A stretch of 5,305 bases of DNA, taken from the NCBI GenBank assembly GCA_029934195.1, contig JAOZMQ010000238.1, positions 1 through 5,305 of the forward strand, written 5' to 3'. Shown piece by piece: positions 1 to 5,190 of the stretch. The notes below the pieces were generated by a model, which had not been told where the DNA came from, made no database searches, and saw nothing but the letters and a program-made list of their open reading frames with translations. How positions within the stretch are numbered: position 1 is the stretch's first letter; every line of letters begins with the position of its first letter. A program made the translations under genes and the position numbers. This stretch comes from Candidatus Cloacimonadota bacterium (GTDB lineage: Bacteria; Cloacimonadota; Cloacimonadia; Cloacimonadales; JAOZMQ01).

Positions 1-257
1 AAGCGATTGAACAAAAAAATCCTTTTGATCTCATTATTATGGATTTAACTATTCCGGGGGGAATGGGCGGAAAGGAAACAGTAAAAAAGATATTGGAAAT
101 TGACAAAAATGCTAAAGTAATAGTTTCAAGTGGTTATACAAGTGAGGCAGAATTATCTGATTATAAATCTTATGGTTTTATAGCAATGATTGATAAACCA
201 TATACAATAGCGAAATTGAAAGAAGTTCTTGATAGAGTTTTGAATGACAACAATTAA
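1..257 (+). CDS. C-terminal receiver domain of a probable hybrid histidine kinase (5' truncated by window)
   Basis: Partial gene: the reading frame is open from the first complete codon at position 3 to the TAA at 255-257, and its start lies outside the window. The ATG at 39 is internal to the domain and is not a start. The 84 visible residues are the second half of a response-regulator receiver domain. The phosphoacceptor Asp is in IMDLTIP (codon 42-44), the conserved Ser region is VSSGY, and the conserved Lys is in DKPY (codon 195-197). The protein matches the C-terminus of the kinase at 1076-4576 at all but about a dozen residues, and the DNA is about 90% identical. The full gene is therefore probably a paralogous hybrid sensor kinase that passes phosphate from its own HisKA domain to this Asp. 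A stand-alone response regulator cannot be excluded, because the kinase part is not visible. cheD follows after 37 bp, so the two are likely co-transcribed. Confidence 0.9.
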   Translation, partial: AIEQKNPFDLIIMDLTIPGGMGGKETVKKILEIDKNAKVIVSSGYTSEAELSDYKSYGFIAMIDKPYTIAKLKEVLDRVLNDNN

Positions 258-294
258 AAAAAATGTATGACTTTAGAAAATACAAAAAAGGAAA

Positions 295-828
295 ATGGTA
301 GGAAAAATCTTGCAGAATAATGAACAAATAAATAAATTCCAAACAGAAGATTTTATAACTACCGGATGTTTTGTTACAGGTTCAAAAGAAGGATTTTTCA
401 CATCTTCCCCATTAGGATCTTGTGTTGCTATCGTGGCTTATGATAAAAGCAAACAGATTGGTGGACTTGCTCACGCAATGTTACCCGGGAAATCAGTAAA
501 AGGGAATGACAACAAATATGCAGAAAACATTATTGCAAATTTAATTGATGAATTAACTGATTTGGGTGCTTTAAAAACAAACATTGAAATATGTCTTGTT
601 GGTGGTGCAAATGTTTTGAAAAGAAAAATAGATAATATCGGGAATAATCTTATTGAAAGTATTTATGAAATTCTTAAAAAGAAAAAGCTACCTATAAAAG
701 CAAAATCTCTCGGCGGTTTTGAAAGACGCAGTGTTTCATTAGATTTAAGTTCGGGAATTGTAACCTATACTGTTGGAGATAGCATTAATAAAGTGCTTTT
801 TCAATTTACTGTAGAAAAACAATTGTAG
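295..828 (+). CDS. cheD: Chemoreceptor glutamine deamidase CheD
   Basis: CheD converts specific glutamines of chemoreceptor cytoplasmic helices to glutamate, and in CheC-containing systems it is controlled by binding CheC. The 177-residue protein carries the family hallmarks. The catalytic Cys43 is in PLGSCVAI, and His60 is in GLAHAMLP, 17 residues later, as in the Thermotoga enzyme (Cys27/His44). There is also a KYAENII helix, a VGGANV motif and a GGFERRSV motif. The third catalytic position, Thr21 in Thermotoga, aligns with Ser37 here, a conservative change. The protein is cytosolic, with no signal peptide, and has a short N-terminal extension of about 15 residues relative to Thermotoga CheD. 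The ATG at 295 is the first possible start, because an in-frame TAG lies at 274-276 and no standard start codon lies between. AAGGA at 288-292 is unusually close to the ATG. No CheC, CheR, CheB or receptor gene is visible nearby; the neighbours are hybrid kinases. Confidence 0.95.
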   Translation: MVGKILQNNEQINKFQTEDFITTGCFVTGSKEGFFTSSPLGSCVAIVAYDKSKQIGGLAHAMLPGKSVKGNDNKYAENIIANLIDELTDLGALKTNIEICLVGGANVLKRKIDNIGNNLIESIYEILKKKKLPIKAKSLGGFERRSVSLDLSSGIVTYTVGDSINKVLFQFTVEKQL

Positions 829-865
829 ATTAGACGACGAAAGCTGGTTTTGATGATTCTACTGT

Positions 866-901
866 TTTTCAAAACACTTTCTAAACTAAATGTTTTGAAA
901 A
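866..901 (+). terminator. AT-rich inverted repeat, possible cheD terminator
   Basis: TTTTCAAAACA at 866-876 is the exact reverse complement of TGTTTTGAAAA at 891-901. The result is an 11-bp stem with a 14-nt loop, whose TTT and AAA ends could extend the pairing. It starts 38 bp after the cheD stop. A T-rich stretch follows only after about 9 bp (911-926) and the stem is AT-rich, so it is a weak fit to a rho-independent terminator. An operator or a chance palindrome in AT-rich DNA remains possible. Confidence 0.35.
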
Positions 902-990
902 GTGCTGAAATGTTTTTTGTTTTTTTAATTACGAGCAACCTCTTGAGCAACATTCCTTTAATAGGGATTTTACACGAAAGTGCTTGACCT

Positions 991-998
991 TAATTTTG
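991..998 (+). promoter_or_regulatory. Possible Bacteroidota-type -7 promoter element (TAnnTTTG)
   Basis: TAATTTTG matches the Bacteroidota primary-sigma -7 consensus TAnnTTTG exactly. It lies 85 bp upstream of the chosen kinase start, which would leave an untranslated leader of roughly 70 nt. A clear -33 TTG box is not seen at the expected distance (around 970-972 reads TTA within a T run). A sigma70-like TTGACC occurs at 984-989 but has no good -10 partner. In AT-rich DNA such an 8-mer arises easily, so this is a tentative call. Confidence 0.35.
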
Positions 999-1063
999 TT
1001 AGATGAATAAGGTACAAATGGAGATTGATTAATGATTTATATTTGCTTTTATTATTAAAGAGT

Positions 1064-1068
1064 AAGGA
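1064..1068 (+). promoter_or_regulatory. Ribosome binding site deciding the hybrid kinase start
   Basis: AAGGA lies 7 nt before the ATG at 1076-1078. This supports ATG 1076 over the in-frame TTG at 1025, which would add 17 residues before the signal peptide and has no comparable ribosome binding site. Confidence 0.75.
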
Positions 1069-1075
1069 AAAAGTT

Positions 1076-4000
1076 ATGGATAAAAGAAAATTGATTGTGC
1101 TTATACTATGTTTTGTTTGTATCTCTCATTTGAGTTCACAAGCGCAGGAAATTACGAATGATGGAATTATACCCTTAACAGCTATTGAAAAAGAATATTT
1201 AGCTAACAATCCAATTAAAATGTGTGTTGATCCGGATTGGTTACCCTACGAGCAGCTGGATGAAAACAAAAATCATATTGGTATGATTGCCGATTATTAT
1301 AAACTGATTCAAAAAGCAATTGGGAAACAAATACAAGTTATTCCTACTGCAAGCTGGAAAGAAACTTTGAATAATGTTAGAATTAGAAAATGTGATATTG
1401 TTTCAACCGCTGCTATTACTGAGGAACGCAAAGAATATGTTACCTTTACAAAGCCTTATATGGTTTCCCCAATTGTAATTGCCACAAGAAATAATGAAGT
1501 TTATATTTCAAATCTGGAAGAAGTATTAGATAAAACATTTGCCGCAATAAAAGATTACTCACATATCAATCTTCTGAGAGAAAAGTATCCATCTATAAAA
1601 ATTATTGAAGTCAACAATGTTGTTACAGGTCTCGAAAAAGTTAGTAACGGTGAAGTTTATGGTTTTATGGATGCAATTCCTTCAATAGCATATGAAATCC
1701 AAAGAAATTCATTTTTCAATTTAAAAATTTCAGGTTCTACCGGCTTGACGTATGATTTATCTATAGCTGTAAGAAATGATGACCCGATTTTGTTGGGAAT
1801 AATGCAAAAAGCAATTGATTCAATCTCATCTCAAAAACAAGAAGAGATTGCAAATAAATGGATCTCTGTAAACTATGTCTATGGCTTTGATTATTCGTTA
1901 TTGTGGAAAATTATTATTATTGGTTCACTCTTGCTGATTAGCTTGCTCTATTGGAATAATCGATTGAAGAAAGAAATACTTGAACGAAAAAATGCTGAGA
2001 GTGCTTTACTGCAAAGCGAGGAACGACTGAATAAATCTAACCAGCAATTAGAAGCAAACAATCAACAATTGATTGCAACAGAACAGCAACTTCGAGCCGG
2101 TAATCAACAGCTTGATGCAATGAATCAACAACTATCGGCAAATGCTCAACAACTTAGAGCAACCAACCAAATGTTAATTGATAGTGAAAAAAAATTCAGG
2201 TCATACATTGAAAATGCTCCGAATGGTATTTTCATAGCAAATGAAAAAGGTGAGTATTTAGAAGTTAATCAATCCGCTTGTAATATTACCGGTTACAATA
2301 AAAAAGAATTATTAACACTTACAATAGCCGATCTTATTCAAAAAGAGTATCTTGAGCATGCAGAAAATCATTTCAGAACTCTAGTCGAAAAGGGCTCTTC
2401 AAAAGGTGAGATGGGATATTTAACCAAAACAGGAGAAAAAAGATTTTGGTCTATTGAGGCTGTAAAACTTTCTAATACAAGGCTTTTAGGTTTCGTGAAA
2501 GACATCACCGAACGAAAGAAAGCTGAAGAAAAACTAAATGTATTAAATCAGCAATTAGAAGCAAACAATCAGCAATTGATTGCAACCGAACAGCAACTTC
2601 GAGCAAGTAATCAACAGCTTGATGCAATGAATCAACAATTAGAAGCAACCAATCAACAGCTTATCGAAAACACATTGGCTTTGAAGGAAAGTGAAAACAG
2701 ATTCAGGACAATATTTGAGAATGCTCCAATCATGATTGATTCTTTTGACAAAAATGGAAAATGCCTCCTTTGGAATAAGGAATGTGAAAGAGTACATGGT
2801 TATACAATCGAAGAAATAAATCAAACAGATGACCCGATTACTCTCTTTTATCCAGATAAAAAATATCGTGAGAAAGTATTTAATTCCATAATAAATAACC
2901 CTGATAAAAAATTTAGAGAATGGCAAGTACAAGCTAAAGATGGCAAAACAATACCGGTTACTTGGGCTAATTTTAAAATTTCAGATAATGAAGTTATCTG
3001 TATTGGAATTGACCTAACAGAGAATAAAAAAAGAGAAAAAGCATTGAAAAAAAGCGAAGAGACTTATAGATTATTTGCTGAAAACTCATTAGATGTTATC
3101 TGGTCAACTGATAAAAATTATAATATGACTTTTGTAAACAAGGCAATTTTTCAACTTCTTGGATACACTCCTGAAGAAGTGTTAGCAATGCATCCAAATC
3201 AATATACAACACCAGAAAGTTTTGACAAGATTGCCATAGTAGCTGAAAAGTTATTATCGAAATTTGAATTAGGTGAAATTGGGCAAGAACAGATTGAAGT
3301 TCAACAAGTAAAAAAAGATGGCTCAATTATTGATGTTGAATTTACATGTAATATTCTTCGTAATGATAAAGGAGAGTTTATTGGTTTTCAAGGGCGTTCA
3401 ATTGACATAACACGGCGTAATGAAATAGAAAAAGAACTTCTTAAAATGGATAAGCTGAAAAGTATTGGCACACTTGCCGGTGGAATTGCTCACGATTTCA
3501 ATAATATTCTTTCAGGGATTTTTGGTTATGTTTCGCTTGCATTAATGAAATTAGATAAAGATCATCCGAGTCATCAATATCTTGCTGAAACGGAAAAATC
3601 ACTTGATAGAGCAACTAAACTAACAGGACAATTACTTACCTTCTCTAAGGGCGGTACTCCAATAAAAACAAATGTAAACCTGAATAGAATTATCAAAGAA
3701 ACTGTCATTTTTGATTTATCCGGCAGTAATGTAAAACCAGTGTTTAATTTCGCAGAAAATCTTCATAATGCTAAAGTTGACGAAGGACAAATTCAACAAG
3801 TATTTTCTAATTTAACAATTAACGCAAATCAAGCTTCGCCGGATGGTGGGAACTTGTATATTTCCATAATTAAGGTTTTTGTTAGAAATGGCGAAATTTC
3901 AGATTTAAAATCAGGTGAATACCTAAAAATTACAGTCCAAGATGAAGGAACAGGAATACCACAAAAAAATATTGATAAGATTTTTGATCCATATTTTACA

Positions 4001-4576
4001 ACAAAAGCGACTGGAAACGGTCTCGGTTTGACTACAACCTATTCCATAATAAAAAAGCATAAAGGTCATTTAGAAATTGATTCAAAACTTGGAAAAGGGA
4101 CAAAGTTCACAATTTATTTACCGGCATCAAAAAATGAAGAAATTATCAATGAAGAGATATCTGAGATCATAGTTACTCCAAAAAATCGTTCTTTAAAAAT
4201 TCTTATAATGGATGACGAGAAACCAATTCGGGAAATATCATCTCAAATGCTTGAAATGTTAGGTTATAAAGCAGACTCAGTAGCAGATGGAAAGCAAGCA
4301 ATAACCAAATATAAAGAAGCGATTGAACAAAAAAATCCTTTTGATCTCATTATTATGGATTTAACTATTCCAGGTGGAATGGGCGGAAAAGAAACAGTAA
4401 AAAAAATATTGGAAATAGATAATAATGCTAAAGTAATAGTTTCAAGTGGTTATTCAAGTGGGGCAGAATTAGCTGATTATAAATCTTATGGCTTTATAGA
4501 AAGGATTGACAAACCATACACGATGCCTAAATTGAAAGAAGTGCTTCATAGAGTTTTGAGCGATGATCTCTCGTAA
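1076..4576 (+). CDS. Hybrid sensor histidine kinase: SBP_bac_3, TM, two Gln-rich coiled coils, three PAS, HisKA, HATPase, receiver
   Basis: A 1166-residue membrane hybrid kinase, numbered from ATG 1076. That start gives a clean signal peptide (KRK, then a hydrophobic stretch, cleavage likely near SSQA). Residues ~28-268 form a BvgS-like periplasmic SBP_bac_3 (venus flytrap) sensor, probably for a small solute. One membrane helix follows at ~275-293. Coiled coil 1 (~296-370) has heptads of the type xQQLxAx, then PAS1 (~371-482), coiled coil 2 (~484-539) with near-identical heptads, PAS2 (~540-655) and PAS3 (~660-780). HisKA has His806 in GIAHDFNN. The HATPase has an N box with Asn916, DEGTGIP at 956-962, an F box FDPYFTTK at 970-977 and GNGLGL at 980-985. 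The receiver (~1041-1160) has Asp1046/Asp1047, phosphoacceptor Asp1095, Ser1123/Ser1124 and Lys1146. All catalytic residues are present, so the kinase should be active with internal phosphorelay to Asp1095. No output domain or Hpt domain is visible, so the downstream partner is unknown. Ligand and PAS cofactors cannot be read from the sequence. Confidence 0.93.
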   Translation: MDKRKLIVLILCFVCISHLSSQAQEITNDGIIPLTAIEKEYLANNPIKMCVDPDWLPYEQLDENKNHIGMIADYYKLIQKAIGKQIQVIPTASWKETLNNVRIRKCDIVSTAAITEERKEYVTFTKPYMVSPIVIATRNNEVYISNLEEVLDKTFAAIKDYSHINLLREKYPSIKIIEVNNVVTGLEKVSNGEVYGFMDAIPSIAYEIQRNSFFNLKISGSTGLTYDLSIAVRNDDPILLGIMQKAIDSISSQKQEEIANKWISVNYVYGFDYSLLWKIIIIGSLLLISLLYWNNRLKKEILERKNAESALLQSEERLNKSNQQLEANNQQLIATEQQLRAGNQQLDAMNQQLSANAQQLRATNQMLIDSEKKFRSYIENAPNGIFIANEKGEYLEVNQSACNITGYNKKELLTLTIADLIQKEYLEHAENHFRTLVEKGSSKGEMGYLTKTGEKRFWSIEAVKLSNTRLLGFVKDITERKKAEEKLNVLNQQLEANNQQLIATEQQLRASNQQLDAMNQQLEATNQQLIENTLALKESENRFRTIFENAPIMIDSFDKNGKCLLWNKECERVHGYTIEEINQTDDPITLFYPDKKYREKVFNSIINNPDKKFREWQVQAKDGKTIPVTWANFKISDNEVICIGIDLTENKKREKALKKSEETYRLFAENSLDVIWSTDKNYNMTFVNKAIFQLLGYTPEEVLAMHPNQYTTPESFDKIAIVAEKLLSKFELGEIGQEQIEVQQVKKDGSIIDVEFTCNILRNDKGEFIGFQGRSIDITRRNEIEKELLKMDKLKSIGTLAGGIAHDFNNILSGIFGYVSLALMKLDKDHPSHQYLAETEKSLDRATKLTGQLLTFSKGGTPIKTNVNLNRIIKETVIFDLSGSNVKPVFNFAENLHNAKVDEGQIQQVFSNLTINANQASPDGGNLYISIIKVFVRNGEISDLKSGEYLKITVQDEGTGIPQKNIDKIFDPYFTTKATGNGLGLTTTYSIIKKHKGHLEIDSKLGKGTKFTIYLPASKNEEIINEEISEIIVTPKNRSLKILIMDDEKPIREISSQMLEMLGYKADSVADGKQAITKYKEAIEQKNPFDLIIMDLTIPGGMGGKETVKKILEIDNNAKVIVSSGYSSGAELADYKSYGFIERIDKPYTMPKLKEVLHRVLSDDLS
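2039..2131 (+). repeat. Direct repeat copy 1, encoding QQL heptads of coiled coil 1
   Basis: This 93-bp block (31 codons, residues 322-352) recurs at 2546-2638 with only about 5 nucleotide differences by manual comparison, sharing the same leucine and arginine codon choices. The offset is exactly 507 bp, or 169 codons. It encodes NQQL-type heptads predicted to form the linker helix between the membrane helix and PAS1. The heptads continue beyond the near-identical block to about 2180. Confidence 0.85.
2546..2638 (+). repeat. Direct repeat copy 2, encoding QQL heptads of coiled coil 2
   Basis: Second copy of the 2039-2131 block, encoding residues 491-521 between PAS1 and PAS2. The two copies bracket PAS1, so recombination between them would delete or add exactly one coiled-coil plus PAS module in frame. 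PAS1 and PAS2 themselves are clearly diverged, so the similarity is confined to the coil. Confidence 0.85.
4317..4573 (+). repeat. Segment of the kinase gene duplicated at positions 1-257
   Basis: This receiver-encoding stretch aligns with 1-257 at about 90% nucleotide identity by manual count, roughly 24 differences in the first 246 aligned bases. The first 55 bases are identical and differences become denser toward the 3' end. The two genes then end differently, with this copy one codon longer. No similarity continues into the downstream flanks beyond ribosome-binding-site-like A/G runs. Confidence 0.85.
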
Positions 4577-4577
4577 A

Positions 4578-4602
4578 ATAGCTATGTCAATTACATATCT
4601 AT
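4578..4602 (+). other. Small hairpin between the kinase stop and the next gene
   Basis: ATAGCTATGT (4578-4587) and ACATATCTAT (4593-4602) can form a 10-bp stem with one C-T mismatch and a 5-nt loop (CAATT). It begins one base after the kinase stop codon. No T tract follows, so it does not look like a rho-independent terminator. It could be an mRNA 3'-end stabiliser or processing site, or a chance fold. Confidence 0.35.
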
Positions 4603-4612
4603 CGTTTGAAAA

Positions 4613-4617
4613 AAGGA
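4613..4617 (+). promoter_or_regulatory. Ribosome binding site deciding the membrane protein start
   Basis: AAGGA lies 6 nt before the ATG at 4624-4626. An in-frame TTG at 4606 would place this motif inside the coding region, so ATG 4624 is preferred. Confidence 0.75.
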
Positions 4618-4623
4618 AATAAA

Positions 4624-5190
4624 ATGGATTCTCATAAAGAAATTAGACAAGCTTATCTCGGTGGGTTCTCAATTCTAATAATTGAAGGCTTTTTATGGAT
4701 ATTGGCTGGAGTTTTGGGAAGCTTGATCTCCTTCAAAATTGGAATTTTATTGATCATTATTGGAGGAACTTTTTTTTATCCTTTGGGCTTATTAGCTCAA
4801 ATTCTATTAAAACGACCAAAAGTAAAAAAAGAAAACACGCTCAATGGGCTATTTACTCAAATAGGATTAATGATACCATTTTCTTTTCCACTTATTTTTA
4901 TGATAACAAAAGAAAATGTGAACTTGTTTTTCCCAGCATTGACTATAATTGTTGGAATACATTATTTACCGTTTATTTATGCATATAAATTGAAATCCTA
5001 TTGGATTCTTGCTTCTCTTTTGGTTATTGGAGGAAGTTTTTTTGGTTTTATGTTACCTGATAATTTTAGTTATTGTGCCTATTATACTGGAATTGTGTTG
5101 ATTATATTTGCAATTATTCATTATTTTTTAGTAAGAAAAGAAATTCTTTTTTCCGCAAAATCGCAAAGAGAAGAACGCAAAGGGAGATAA
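4624..5190 (+). CDS. Six-helix integral membrane protein of unknown function (possibly DUF7010-like)
   Basis: This 188-residue protein is strongly hydrophobic, with six likely membrane helices at about residues 14-35, 39-61, 76-95, 101-121, 126-143 and 152-171. A basic loop (KRPKVKK) follows helix 2, and the C-terminal tail is basic. Conserved-looking features are RQAYLGGF at the N-terminus, IGGTFFYPLG at helix 2 and a NLFFPAL segment before helix 4. This pattern recalls a widespread family of about 190-residue uncharacterised membrane proteins (DUF7010, from memory and not verified). No catalytic or transport motif is visible and no function is proposed. It begins 47 bp after the kinase stop and may be co-transcribed with it, but nothing in the sequence ties it to signalling. 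The last ~12 residues (SAKSQREERKGR) are encoded by CGCAAAG repeat DNA, so the ancestral C-terminus was probably shorter or different. Confidence 0.85.
   Translation: MDSHKEIRQAYLGGFSILIIEGFLWILAGVLGSLISFKIGILLIIIGGTFFYPLGLLAQILLKRPKVKKENTLNGLFTQIGLMIPFSFPLIFMITKENVNLFFPALTIIVGIHYLPFIYAYKLKSYWILASLLVIGGSFFGFMLPDNFSYCAYYTGIVLIIFAIIHYFLVRKEILFSAKSQREERKGR
5154..5182 (+). repeat. CGCAAAG repeat cluster overlapping the 3' end of the membrane gene
   Basis: CGCAAAA (5154-5160), CGCAAAG (5162-5168) and CGCAAAG (5176-5182) form a short degenerate repeat. Similar CGCAAAG-rich stretches, giving peptide tails such as AKxQRxER, are common as dispersed elements in many bacterial genomes (general knowledge, not searched). 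Here the element is translated as the end of the preceding gene. Confidence 0.6.

Larger units (their letters stand above)
829..1075 (+). other. Intergenic spacer between cheD and the hybrid kinase
   Basis: This AT-rich spacer has no convincing gene. It contains an 11-bp perfect inverted repeat (866-876/891-901), T-rich runs at about 911-926, a pair of GAGCAAC direct repeats (933-939 and 945-951, 12 bp apart), and a TAnnTTTG element at 991-998. It also contains the kinase ribosome binding site at 1064-1068. A frame continuing from the cheD stop stays open to 987 but lacks a good ribosome binding site. The layout suggests that transcription of cheD ends or weakens here and that the kinase has its own promoter. 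Confidence 0.6.

Noticed and set aside
39..257. A 72-residue stand-alone gene starting at ATG 39
   Set aside because: The ATG is the Met just before the phosphoacceptor Asp inside a receiver domain, and the frame is open to the window edge with matching homologous sequence upstream.
263..320. Very short ORFs (ATG at 263 and ATG at 267) between the receiver gene and cheD
   Set aside because: They are only about 12 and 17 codons, without ribosome binding sites, and one overlaps the cheD start in another frame. They could be leader peptides, but nothing supports that.
925..1030. Cys-rich peptide (ECCSRGCS) on the minus strand of the spacer
   Set aside because: No ATG or ribosome binding site was found for it, and it overlaps the presumed kinase promoter; it looks like a chance translation.
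1025..1075. In-frame TTG at 1025 as the start of the hybrid kinase
   Set aside because: It would put 17 extra residues before a well-formed signal peptide and lacks a ribosome binding site, whereas ATG 1076 has AAGGA at ideal spacing.
2039..2638. Coil repeats as a CRISPR array or mobile element
   Set aside because: There are only two copies, in frame, encoding regular heptads and separated by a PAS domain.
2639..3326. Antisense open frames at 2639-2932 and 3096-3326
   Set aside because: They lie opposite well-conserved PAS-domain coding sequence, and their products show no recognisable domain.
4695..4988. Alternative + frame within the membrane protein gene
   Set aside because: Overlapping frame with an unlikely composition and no ribosome binding site; the main frame gives coherent membrane helices.
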